From Chenopodium formosanum (Eukaryota; Streptophyta; Magnoliopsida; Caryophyllales; Amaranthaceae): a stretch of DNA of 64,000 nt. The notes beneath the pieces are model-generated. The model was given only the letters and a program-made list of their open reading frames with translations. It searched no databases and was not told where the DNA came from. Below are positions 12,396-23,750 of this stretch, piece after piece. The stretch spans positions 12,537,632-12,601,631 of the forward strand of contig CM044867.1 of the NCBI GenBank assembly GCA_024500155.1. The letters are read 5' to 3'. A program made the translations under genes and the position numbers. Positions within the stretch are counted from its first letter, which is position 1, and the number at the start of each line of letters is the position of its first letter.

Positions 12396-13731
12396 CTATG
12401 ATATGTATTTTTTTTTTCTTTATGTACATTTCTTTTATGTTTTTCATGATCAATTTATGTACTTTTAATTTTCATTACTAATAAAGTAAGTCTAGTTTAA
12501 TTATCTAAAACTAATCTTATACTTATTATTTCATGAAGATATGGATCTGCTCAAAGTTGATGACGTGGGAAAAACTAGGTCGTTTAACTAATCCTCCCTA
12601 CGGTCAAACAAATTTATAATCACTCAACTAACCTAAATACAAGTATAGAGGTAAGTCAAGGGCCGAACCACTAGGAACGGTTATGTTCAAGTATTTCTAA
12701 TTATTGCGCCTAAGCTAGGTTGAAAACGAAGGTAAGAGAGAATACTATCAACTAACAAAACAAGTAACCAAGGAAATAAAACACTAGAAATGGGGATCAA
12801 CAAGTAAACATGTCAATTGCAACAACTTGGAAGAGTATGCCAATCAAAGGTTGTGAGGACTAATGAAAAGAGCAATCAATTGGAATCAAAGAGCTATCTC
12901 CTAATTGTTAAGCTAGGGTTCACTATGAATAAAAAATCAAGAGAATCACAATCAAAACCAATCGACAATTGCAATCCCTAAATCAATTGTTCGTGTCACT
13001 AGCAATTACAATGCAATCTAGCATAATTCTCAAGGCTTAATTGAATTACACACATGCAAACCTTCATTAATCACTTTAATCTCAACAATTAATCAACACA
13101 ATTCCAAAATTAATCACAATTAATCAATCATACATGTTTCACCCAATTCCTAGCCAACAACTACTCAAACAACATCATCAAATCAACTATCAACTATAGA
13201 GAACATGAATCAACAAAATATCAAGAACAATTACTCTAGAGGTGAACATTGCCGGGCTTGGACGGGTAGCGGGCCGGGCCTATGCTTATTTTTTTGTCCT
13301 ACGGGCTTTATGTGGCAAGCCCGAACCCTTTTATGCGGGTTTGATACTTTGTCCATGCCCGCTTGTTAAACGGGCCGGGCTTACCCGCGGGCTAACAGGC
13401 CTTAATTTTTGTTTTATTTTTTTATAATACTAACTAATCTTTTTATTATTTACTAGTGCTAAAATTATTTTGGTATAGTTGTCTTATAATTTTTTGTTCA
13501 CAAATGGTAATAGAAATGAAAAAAAAAGGTTGAAATTATGACATATGTTATAAATATATGTAAGATAAAACTTATTTAATAAGTGTTAATGACAAAATAT
13601 AAAATTAAAATGATTACTTGTAACTAATAAATGCTTATAGTTCTATATAGTCTCTTTGTATTTATTTTCAAAAATACAAAAAGTATGTTATAACAAACTA
13701 ACTAAATAAAATTATTAAAATAAGAATGTTA

Positions 13732-13733
<2 letters not shown>

Positions 13734-13812
<79 letters not shown>
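13734..13812 (+). repeat. (TTA)n tract, probable 3' tail of the LINE
   Basis: About 79 bp of uninterrupted TTA repeat begins 27 bp beyond the stop codon of the minus-strand reverse transcriptase. On the coding strand it is (TAA)n, which fits a microsatellite-type retroposon tail in place of poly(A). Confidence 0.75.
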
Positions 13813-13815
<3 letters not shown>

Positions 13816-13838
13816 CTCAAAAACAAAAGTCATACAAC

Positions 13839-15613
13839 CTACAATAAATTAGTGGGAAGCCGAGATACAATCTGGGCCCCCACTCCTCTAGCTATAGCAA
13901 ATCCTACCCTAGTGAAGATATGAGCTGCAGCACGAGCCCCAATGTCTTGCGTCGTCGAGAACCTCTGAATCCGCTTCAGTAACGCAACAACCTCTTTCTC
14001 TAATTCCCCAAGCGAAGAAAAGGAGAAGGGAATGAAACCATATCCAATAGCCTGACATCGAGCTTCATACTTAACCCGCTTCCGATGAGCAGCATCAGCC
14101 ACAACCCGCCCAGGAATAAAGTCAGATAGCCCTGACTGTGTCAAAGGAGAAGACCCTGTCAAATCAACACAGACATCGCGACCACGATCCCATGAATAAA
14201 GTAACACATCCGCAGGTCTGAGGGCCTCGTCATTCCCTCCAGCCAACCCAATGTCAACCTCTTTTCTCGCTGAAATCCTAGAACGATAACAAACATCAAC
14301 AAGGGTATCCCGAACAACATTATGCCGATGTTTAATACCCACAATACCAGCACAAGACACCGCGTGATCACCGTAAATATCTCCAGCAAAAACCCTCGAA
14401 CAAGCAGAGCAAGACGTGGAGATAGAGAACAATGGAACACCCAACCGATAGGACAACACACATCGATAAGTCTTGGCGTTCATCGTCTGACCCAACCCCG
14501 AAATAGGAACCGCCCGAAGCCAAGCAGAGGTGTGATCACCCTGCTGTGATTTCCACAATGCTGATTGTCGAGGAGTTAAAGAATAAGCAGATTCTGCAGA
14601 AGCGGTAATCTTTGTGAAATACATATCTGCCAATTTCTTCATGAGTTTAGGGGCAGCGACCTCACTCGGATTACTCAAAATGTCAGACTCCACTGTACCA
14701 TTAAACAGACACAACGCATCCTCAAAGGCTCGTCCAAGACCAACAATGCCAGTATGCCGAAGAAGTTGTGTCTGCAACCCAGCAGACTGCAACCGAGAAG
14801 CAAGAAAAGCATAGTGACGAACATCACCTGCAGAATAAACACCAAGCCCTCCAAACGCAAATGGTAAGGTGGCAAGCCGCCACTGCCAATCACCAAACCC
14901 AGGCCCCGAAGCGGTAACAATACGCTCCAAGGAAGATCGAAGAGCTCCATCAAAAGTGCGCTGAGCTACCTCAAAAGTACTAGGAGGACAAGTACGTAAT
15001 GCAAAGTAGAGTTTTGAAACTCCAGTACATGCCCTAAGTAACAACAGTTCACACTGAGGATCATCTAGCATAGCGACCTTATCCATAAGGGCAATGGTCT
15101 TGGTCACCCTCCGCATCACAAGCTCACCACTGAAACCAGAATCGGAACTAGCGGGACCTCCAAGCAACCTAACACCACGCAAAGGTCGAGCAATATTAGG
15201 CGAAAAGACACCCACCAGCCTGCTTCGAGGGTCTTCCGTAGGCCAGAAAACTTCAGTTTTTTCCACGTTAAGACATAACCCAGAACGAGGTCCTTCCTCC
15301 ATAATCAACTGCAGAACTTGCCCCACCACCAAAGTGTCTCCAATAATCGTGCCGTCATCTAAATACCAAGCCTGAAGACATACATCAAAAGTCTCTCTAA
15401 TTTTACACACCAGAGGTTGTAAAACCAAAGAAAAAAGCAACGGACCAAGGGGATCACCCTGCTGCACCCCTTGAGATGACCATAAGGTTTGGTCCCCATA
15501 GTACAACCTAGCTGGATTAGAATAGCAAAATTCAACCCATCGCGAAATGCCTGGACAACGGCGACGTACCTCACTTAACATGACCGAACGATCAACCAGA
15601 TTGAAGGCATTTT
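13839..15613 (-). CDS. Non-LTR reverse transcriptase, 5'-truncated, RLE-like C-terminus
   Basis: An uninterrupted frame runs from about 15613, with first ATG at 15581 (580 aa). It starts just after RT motif A (NAFNLVDRS remains; the catalytic Asp before it is missing). QGVQQGDPLGPLLF (residues 37-50) and the catalytic YLDD box (73-76) are present. Near the C-terminus are C-x2-C-x11-H-x3-C (391-410) and RPAD-x14-D (455-473). These resemble the zinc knuckle and PD-(D/E)XK nuclease motif of RLE-type non-LTR elements, whereas common plant L1/RTE elements use an APE nuclease. Upstream the frame ends at once in TTA repeat, so the N-terminus was lost on insertion. It cannot be active alone. The lack of stops suggests a recent insertion. 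The RLE assignment is inference. Confidence 0.8.
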
Positions 15614-16175
15614 ATTATTATTATTATTATAATTATTATATATTAATAAACGGGCCGGGCGGGCTAGCCCGCAATACATATTTCTTGTCCGTATCAGCCC
15701 ATTTATGTTGACGGGCTGGGCCTAGCCCGCCCAAATATCCAATTTTTTTAAAAAGGTTGTCCAAGCCCGCCCTTTTTGCGGGCCGGGTTGGGCGGGCTTA
15801 GCGGGCCGTCCCACCCATGAACAGCTCTAAATTACTCTAATTAAACATCAAATATCAAAATCAAACCAAACAAACATCAAATTAAACAAAGCAATTGAAT
15901 GAGATAGAGTTTAGAAATGCTCATTGATAATTAAGAAGATCTCCAACACAATTGTCACACTTGCATCTTCAATCTCTCAATCACCATTGAAATTCCTCAC
16001 TTTCTCTCTCTAAAACTACTCCTAATCTAGCCTAATCTAGAGAGAGAAGATCTCAACCTAAGAGAGAAAAAACTATTCTAAAACTAAGAAATTACATGAA
16101 TGAAGAATAAAGGAAACCAAAAACTATATAAGCAAAAGGAGGAAAGAAGTTTAAAATCGTAAAAGACCCAGAAAC

Positions 16176-16313
16176 CCGCGCCCGCGGAGGAGAAAAGAGC
16201 AGCCCAAGGCCGCGCCAGAGCCAAAACCTGCGCCCGCAGGGAAACCTTGGGACAACCGCGGGTGCTTACTGCCCAAATTTGGTAGATTTGAAGCTGCAGC
16301 AACCCCGCGCCCG
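16176..16313. repeat. GC-rich palindrome cluster in solo LTR D
   Basis: CCGCGCCCGCGG occurs twice (16176-16187 and near 16302-16313). CTGCGCCCGCAGG and ACCGCGGGTGC lie between them. The cluster begins about 46 bp upstream of the minus-strand TATATA at 16125-16130. Confidence 0.75.
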
Positions 16314-16825
16314 CGGCAGAATTTTAGGGCTAACTTCGGAAGGCTGTAACTCTCAATCTATGAATTGTATGAAGGCTTGCAGCCTATCATTGGAAAGCTC
16401 TTCAAGTCTAGTATCTAACTCAACTTGAATCACATCAATCCAATATGTAGAACTTGAGATATGGCTGAAACAATGCACAAAGGTCCTATTTGATACTTTG
16501 CAATCCTTCGTTTTCCTTTATTTTAAACTCAAATTCAATTCCTAAAAGTGCATATTGATGCTAGTGGGTGCTATTTTCAATTTCCATGCATATAGCCCGC
16601 AACGTTTCTACAAAACAACACAAAGAAACGGAGAAGCGAGAGAAATAGCCGAGAAATGAATAAAACGATAAGAAACCATTAAAAGCATGCATTTCTCTAA
16701 ACTAACACAAAATCATGCAAATCGAGCATTATTCTCTAAAAACACGACATAAACGACTAAAAACGAGCATAGAAATATAAAGAAAACATAGTCTAAAAGT
16801 GCCATAAATGGCACGGATCAGTTGA

Positions 16826-19800
16826 TTCCAAATTTCAATGCCTTTTGGACAATGGAACAACACACACTATTTTGAAGGATAGAAAATATTTTTCAAAATT
16901 AAAAATGTTTCAAGCAAATGTTAATACCATTTCTGGTCAGCCAAGCTAATAAAAGGTTCTGGAAAAGCTTTCATAATACTCCCAAATGGAACAAAATTAT
17001 TCATTAATGATGCTTTATATTCGAGTAAATATCGAAGAAATCTTATAAGCTTTAAAGATGTACCTCAAAATGGTTTTCATTTAGAAATAATGATAGTGGG
17101 TCAAAAAGAATATTTATGCCTCACGGCAGAGAAAACATGGCAAGAAACATGTATATGAGAAATTGCCACCATATTCTTCAGGGTTATATCATATAGATAT
17201 ACGACCAGTTGAAATAAATTCAATATCTAACCAGAAGTTAGATAATAAGAATTTTCTAACTTTATGGCATGATCGTTTAGGTCATCCTGGTACAGTTATG
17301 ATGCACAAGATTATATCAAATTCAGTAGGACACTCAATTAGAAATGTCAAAATCCCTTGATTAGATGAATTAACATGCTCCGCATGTTCACTTGTGAAAT
17401 TAATAATAAAGCCATCTATGAACAAAATTGCTACTGAATCTCCAACAGTTTTAGAAAGGATTCAAGGAGACATTTGTGGACCAATCAATCCTGCATGTGG
17501 ACCATTTTGATATTTTATGGTGTTAATTGATGCTTCAACACGATGCTCACATGTAAGTCTCTTGTCAAGTAGAAATGTTGCTTTTGCAAAACTACTTGCT
17601 CAAATCATTAAATTAAGGGCACAATTTCCAGACCATACAATAAAAAGAATAAGGCTTGACAATGCTGGGGAATTTACATCCCAAACTTTTAATGATTATT
17701 GTATGTCAATTGGAATTGTTGTAGAACATCCACTAGCTCATGTTCATACACAAAATGGACTCGCTGAGTCATTAATTAAGAAACTACAATTGATTGCAAG
17801 GCCATTATTGATGAAATCAAAATTGTCTTCATCTTCTTGGGGTCATGCCATATTACATGCGGCAACTCTAATTAGATTGAGACCAAATGCTTATCATAAG
17901 TTCTCACCACTAGAATTAGTTTTTGGTTGAGAACCTAATGCCTCACATTTAAAAATCTTTGGTTGTGCGGTGTATGTTCCTATTGCTCCACCCCAACGAA
18001 CAAAGATGAGTCTACAAAGAAGGCTGGGAATTTATGTTAGGTTTGAATCACCCTCCATAATTAAATATCTTGAACCAATGACCGGTGATTTATTTTCGGC
18101 TAGATTTTTCGACTGTCATTTCAATGAGACAGTGTTTTCAGCCTTAGGGGGAGAGAAAGTGGACCCACGAAAGAAAGAAATAGAAATCATTTGGAATGCA
18201 ACACAATTGTCAATGTTTGATCCACCAACAAATATGTGTGAACAAGAAGTTCAGAAAATTGTTCATTTACAAAGCATTGCAAATCAGCTGCCTAATGCAT
18301 TTATAGATACAAAGAAAGTGACAAAATCACATATACCAGCTGAAAATGCCCTTGCACGAATCAAATTCCATCTGGTGATAAGATCATTGAAAATGAATCT
18401 CTAGCACGCCAAAAGCGTGGAAGACCACTTGGTTCAAATGACTCTAAACCAAGAAAACTTATAAGATCTGATGAGATTAACAATATTCGCCTTATGAAAG
18501 ATCAGAAAAGACAAAATACAGATGAGAATAAAGAAAAAGATGATAATTCGAAAGGGAATGAACAAGATGACCATGGCATCGATAACAATGAAACTTTAAT
18601 AAATTTTGTTTCTACCAGGAATTATTGGAATAGAAATGATGTTATCATAAATGAAATATTTGCATATTCCATTGCAATTGAAATGGCATCTGACGAAAAC
18701 GATAGTGAACCAAGAATAGTGGAAGAATGTCGTTGCAGGCATGGTTGGCCAAAATGGAAAGAGGCAATGTAGACAGAGTTAAAGTCACTCGAAAAGCAAG
18801 AAGTATTTGAAAAAAAACCCTTACACCAGAAGGTGTAAAGCTAGTTAGGTACAAGTGGGTATTTGTGAGAAAACGAAATGAGAAAAATGAAATCGTTAGA
18901 TACAAGGCAAGACTTGTAGCCCAAGGTTTTTACCAAATTCTAGGTATTGATTATGAGGAGACATATTCTCCCGTGGTTGATGCAACTACGTTAAGATTTC
19001 TGGTAAGCTTGTTAGTCTCAGAAGGATTAAAGATGCGATTGATGGATGTAGTGGCCGCATATTAATATGGATCACTCAATACAGACATTTATATGAAAGT
19101 CCCTGATGGACTAAAATTACCAGAAAACCAAAAGCCTAGACATTTACTTTCCATAAAATTAAAAAGGTCACAATATGGATTGAAACAGTCTGGAAGGATG
19201 TGGTATAATCGTCTTAGTGAATACCTTATGAAAGAAGGGTTCAAGAACAATCAAATCAGTCCTTGTGTTTTAATTAAGAGATCACAATCAGGATTTGCAA
19301 TTATTGCAGTTTATGTTGATGACTTGAATATCATTGGAACTCCAAAGTACTTGAAAGAACTGCAAAATACTTGATGAAAGAATTTGAGATGAAAGACCTT
19401 GGACAAACTAAATTTTGTCTTGGATTGCAAATTGAACACTTAAATAATGGAATTCTTGTCCACCAGTCTAACTACACTGAAAGAGTGTTAAAACGTATTT
19501 TCATGGACAAAGCGACCCCAATGAACACCCCGATGATTGTTCGATTTTTGATCATGAAAAATGATCCATTTAGACCTCGACAAGAAAACGAGGAAGTTCT
19601 TGGTCCTAAAGTACCATATCTAAGTGCAATTGGCGCGTTAATGTACTAGCTAACAATACTACCCGACATTGAATTTGTTAGCCAGGTATAGTAATGCACC
19701 AACGAAAAGACACTGGAAAGGAGTAAGACACTTGCTACGATATCTACGAGGAAGGAAAAATCTTGGTTTGTTTTATCAATAAAGGAAAGATGCCACTCTC

Positions 19801-20300
19801 ATCGGATATGCAGATGTTGGATACCTATCAGACCCACAAAATGCCAAGTCACAAATTGGATATTTGTTCACCTATGGGGAACATCAATTTCTTGGAAATC
19901 AACAAAGCAAACCTTGACGGCAACATCATCAAATCATGTTAAGTTGATTGCTCTCTATGAAGCAGGACGTGAATGTGTGTGGCTAAGGTCAATGATTGGT
20001 AATATCCAAGAAGTATGTGGAATGAGAGGAGCAACAGGAAATCCAACCATCATTTACGAAGACAATACTGCATGCATCACGCAAGTGACCGACGGGTACA
20101 TCAAAGGTGATAGGACTAAACATCTATCACCAAATTTTTTTTACACACGATTTACAAAAGGAAGGAAAGATAAATGTCCAACAGATCCAATCATGTGATA
20201 ATCTCGCAGACTTGTTTACAAAGTCCTTACCTTCAAAGAGTTTTGAGTGGTTGGTTCACAAGATTGGAATGCGTCATCTTCATAAGTTACATTAAAATCA
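16826..20300 (+). pseudogene. Copia 1 pol (protease, integrase, RT, RNase H), decayed
   Basis: Fragments in order: protease active site LLDNGTTHTIL (about 16845); GAG-pre-integrase LWHDRLGHPG (about 17262); integrase core with MVLIDAS, RLDNAGEF and HTQNGLAE (17517-17930); RT from KARLVAQGF (about 18905) through YVDDLNIIG (about 19311); RNase H with YEDNTACI (about 20050). In-frame stops and frame changes separate them (for example near 17510, 17930, 18775, 19063 and 19650). The polyprotein once performed reverse transcription and integration. This copy cannot. Confidence 0.9.
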
Positions 20301-20487
20301 GGGGGAGTATTACATGCACTACACTCTTTTTCCCTTCGATCAGGTTTTATCCCAATGGGTTTTTCTTGACAAGGTTTTTAATGAGGAAGTACACTACAAC
20401 ATATAATAGAATATTGTTTTTCTTTTCCCTAGCAAGATTTTAATTAGACAACATTTACTCAGTTTTGTGTGGGTATTCAAGGGGGAG

Positions 20488-20748
20488 TGTTATGAAGTAA
20501 CTTGTGTGAATGCCACACAATTATTGGTCTTTCGGTCATCACCATTAAATCCATAGGCAATATTTTCCAAACCTAGTAACCTATGTATGACTTATGTATA
20601 GCTAGTAGTAGTAGCATATTTCTACTATAAATACACGGTGAAATGCATTTGCAAATTCACCCATTTTCTCATTTCATCTGTAGTGTGATAATATTACAGA
20701 TAGTAAAATATTTCCTTTGCTCTCTCTCTATATATGTAAATCATGATA
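20488..20748 (+). repeat. 3' LTR of copia 1
   Basis: The copy of 8104-8381 starts TGTTATGAAG directly after the polypurine tract and ends at TCATGATA, followed by TSD AATCT. It carries a short internal deletion and several substitutions relative to the 5' LTR. Confidence 0.9.
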
Positions 20749-20984
20749 AATCTAAACTAAAACTTGGATATGTGTTAGTTTTGAAGCTAGTATACCATGT
20801 TTTAGAGTTTTAGTATAATACATAGATAGACACTATTACAGAATATCAATTCTAAAAATTTATATTGAAACAAATCTTATAGTTCCAACATACAGATGGT
20901 TTTATCGCCTTTGATAGTTTTTGTATATATTTTTATATACTTCATTTGTTTAAAGATAATTGTATCATTTGGACATTTTACATC

Positions 20985-22232
20985 TGTATAACCATAAAAT
21001 TCAAACCCGCAATATATAATTGAAGAGGCAAAAAAATATACGGGAACAATTATTTTTATTGATATATAGTTTGTGGATTACAACTCTCACAGATCTCTTG
21101 ATTCCTCTCTCCAGGCTAGGGTATGATATTTGTTTATAGTACGGGGCCTTGTCGGCTTATTCCATACTATGTACCTACAATGTTTGGTAGTAAGGAGGAG
21201 ATGGGGTCTTTGTGACTTATTCCATCTGAGCCTCCTTGCTGAGCCGACTTCCCCAATTTTGATCACCTCATTAGTCTCGCTAGCATTTTCTTGGCTCTTG
21301 CTAGACTTGTTGGGATCTGCTTCGGTACTTGAGCAAAGGACGTCAATGTTGTCCCTAAGGTCATTAATTGTCACTTTAGACCACCAAACCCAAAATTTTC
21401 GAGTTGTAAGGTCACGCCAATTCAACGAAAGGCAAGGAGTCAACACCCGGGATTGACTGCCACAAAATAAAATCAAGTCCCAATACCGAAGAGCTTCATA
21501 ATAGCTTGCAGACTGACGATCATCCACGACGCGCGTAAGCATACCGGGAACATCTAGACAAAACCCAAATTGTCTACCAAATCGATGAGGATTGTAGGGC
21601 TCTATGGAAAATTTGTTACCAGAGCGTACAAGAATGTAGCTAAAGCGAGATGAGGTAGCCAAATTGTGGAATCCCACCCCTCGGGACCTGTTGTGGAGAT
21701 TTGACATCGGATGCAACTTGGTCTCGAATTTTTTTGTAGAATTTGACAGCAAATTTGGTATGCCCCCATTAAATCTACGAGTTTTGAAACTTGAAGAGCA
21801 GAGATAAAGAGTGAAAATTGTCCCACGGAACGTGCCAATTTGTATAACCATAAAAATGCAAACCTACAATGTATAATTAAAGAGGCAGAAAAATATACGG
21901 GAACAATTATTTTTATTGATATATAGTTTGTGGATTACAACTCTCGTAGATCTCTTGATTCCTCTCTCCATGCTAGGGTCTGATATTTGTTTATAGTATG
22001 GGGCCTTGTCGGCTCATTCCATACTATGTACCTACAATGTTTGGTAGTAGGGAGGAGACGGGGTCTTTGTGAGTTATTCCATCTGAGCCTCATTAAACCT
22101 GAAAAACGACGAACTCTTTATATAGAGAGTCATAGAGTAGTTTACAAGATAATAATCGTATATTCTACGAGATCTTGAAGATAAATATCTTATATTTTTC
22201 GATACTATCTCCTTATTTACATATATCTAACA
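20985..22232 (-). mobile_element. LTR-flanked cassette with plant-mobile-domain fragment
   Basis: A 392-bp LTR-like sequence (22232-21841, minus strand, TGTTAGATATATG...GGTTATACA) is followed by a PBS-like TGGCACGTTCCGTGGGA (about 21837-21821). Then come a coding fragment and a second, truncated copy of the LTR (21234-20985) with the same TATACA end. No TSD is visible, as expected if the second LTR was shortened. No gag or pol lies inside, so the element was non-autonomous. Its LTR class is uncertain. Confidence 0.6.
21087..21851 (-). pseudogene. Plant mobile domain (aminotransferase-like) fragment
   Basis: The 254-codon frame contains PYNPHRFGRQFGFCLDVPG, characteristic of the plant mobile domain found in MAIN-like proteins and in some retrotransposon-captured copies. 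A WW...KV motif typical of the same domain follows. The N-terminal two thirds of a normal PMD protein are missing. The last ~50 codons are read through LTR sequence and are not homologous to the domain. Host MAIN proteins act in transposon silencing and meristem genome stability. Any function here is doubtful. Confidence 0.65.
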
Positions 22233-22377
22233 CCTAATAATCAGCAAAATTTCGGTGTCAACAACATCGTTCTTATTATAATTTTGACTACGTTTGATTA
22301 CAAACATATATAAATAAATTCCATAACTTTAATTGATGTTGAGTTAATATCATATCATATTTTCAAAGTTTTTTTTA

Positions 22378-22432
<55 letters not shown>

Positions 22433-23274
22433 TATTATCATTATTATCATAATTATTTTTATAATCTTTATAAAAGCATAATCTATGATTTGTAATACAC
22501 TAAATAAATAATCAAGAATGACACGTGTTTAAAAATTCTTCTTTATTTTGGCCATATCTAATTTGGAAATAAATATATAATTCACTTTTCAGATTTACTT
22601 TTCAATTTACCATTTTGTTTCTTCCATACATTTAAATTAATTCATATATTTTAAATACTTTACATATGTAATAAAATTTTTCTCTTACACAAATTTATAA
22701 TTATTTGAGAATATGTCTATTCATCCATTTATCTATAGCATGTACTAAGAGCAGTCCAGATATGATACATGTTAATTTCATCCAATTTTTGTTTAAAGTA
22801 TTTGATATATACTCCCTCCATTTTTAAATACTTGCTCCATTTCTCCATGCGCGGAGTTTTACTAGAAATTGGAAAAAGTATTAAAATATGGAGATAGTGG
22901 GGTTGGTAGAAGCTAAATTAGAGAGGAGAGAATCTAAAATTAATAAAATTGCGTCCACTAGTTGAGAAAAATAATTAAATATTATATATATATGTACATC
23001 TGTACATATGTATATATATACATATGTACATATATATATGTACAATATATATACATATATATATATATATATATTATATATACATGTATATATATAATTA
23101 ATTAATTTTAAAAAATATCTCAATACTTTGAGATAGAGTGTTTTGTATGAAGTATACTAGGAAAAAAAATTGTGTGTAATGTAGATTTTCATTCCCTTTA
23201 AAATTCTAAAGGAAAATTTGCAACCACATTTAAAAAAATTAATCATATATTACTATTACTATTACTATTACTAT

Positions 23275-23306
<32 letters not shown>

Positions 23307-23745
23307 TTATTATTATATTTATTAGAAACAAGCTAAGTTTAATAATTTTATTTAAAATTTATAAATTGTCCAAAATATCAACTTAATTTTTACTCCTTGG
23401 TTAAAAAAATATGGACAAGTTATCATACATTTTGTAAAGAGAAATTTATTTCATTTTTTACAACAAAATAAGTAATAGTCCCTAATTTCTTTCACACTTT
23501 TTTTTTTTGGTTTGGCAAATTCTAATTCAATAAAAACCTTAATATCTATGTTGTATGTTTTCTATTTGATTGTTCATAGGAATAGGCTACTACAATTGAC
23601 ACTTTGTCATTTTTTTCAAACTTTAATTTAATTCATCAAAAAAACACGTACTTTTTTATTAAAAAAAAATAAATTAAAATCTACAATATCAAACTATTCT
23701 CTCCTTTAAATTTTTCTTATTTCTCTTTGACACATTTACTAATGC
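22233..23745. other. Intergenic, microsatellites, no gene
   Basis: An ATT repeat lies at 22377-22440, an (AT)n/GTACAT-rich tract at 22982-23100, and TTACTA/CTA repeats at 23255-23312. A Stowaway-like terminus (TACTCCCTCCATTTTTAAATAC) occurs at about 22812, without a recognisable partner end. Short open frames are AT-repeat artefacts. Confidence 0.6.
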
Positions 23746-23750
23746 ATACT

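Larger units (their letters stand above)
13237..15829. mobile_element. hAT-like non-autonomous DNA transposon with a captured LINE
   Basis: Terminal inverted repeats start TAGAGGTGAACAT (left) and TAGAGCTGTTCAT (right, reverse complement). An exact 8-bp TSD, AATTACTC, flanks them (13229-13236 and 15830-15837), the hAT length. Both ends carry GC-rich subterminal repeats of a GGGCCGGGC/GCCCGC type (13250-13400 and 15648-15810) unlike the AT-rich surroundings. No transposase is present. The interior between two TTA-repeat tracts is a non-LTR retrotransposon fragment. Without it the element would be about 0.7 kb. Confidence 0.85.
12561..16820 (-). mobile_element. Gypsy-type solo LTR D inserted in copia 1, itself interrupted
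   Basis: The ends are TGATCCGTGCC (minus-strand 5' end at 16820) and CCCACGTCA (12561). The TSD is GTTGA at 12556-12560 and 16821-16825. Removing the hAT-like insert and its duplicated target leaves a 1.66-kb LTR-sized sequence with no internal region, hence a solo LTR. A minus-strand TATATA lies at 16125-16130. After removal, the copia protease frame continues through GTTGA. Family (Athila-like or other) is not certain. Confidence 0.87.
8104..20748 (+). mobile_element. Ty1/copia retrotransposon 1, old, split by nested insertions
   Basis: Near-identical LTRs at 8104-8381 and 20488-20748 are flanked by the same 5-bp TSD, AATCT (8099-8103 and 20749-20753). Between them lie decayed gag (9653-10735), protease/integrase/RT/RNase H (16826-20300) and a polypurine tract (20476-20487, AAGGGGGAG). 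Two later insertions (10751-12395 and 12561-16820) account for the gap between gag and pol. Removing the inserts leaves about 6.7 kb. Many stops and frameshifts show it is dead. Confidence 0.92.

Noticed and set aside
14159..15574. ORFs of 71-100 codons in other frames across 14159-15574
   Set aside because: Shadows of the 580-codon reverse transcriptase; no family motifs.
22812..22840. Second Stowaway MITE
   Set aside because: Only one terminus (TACTCCCTCCATTTTTAAATAC) is recognisable; no inverted partner with a TA target was found within a few hundred bases.
22881..23123. 80-codon ORF
   Set aside because: Encoded by an AT/GTAC repeat tract; low-complexity Tyr/Ile string.
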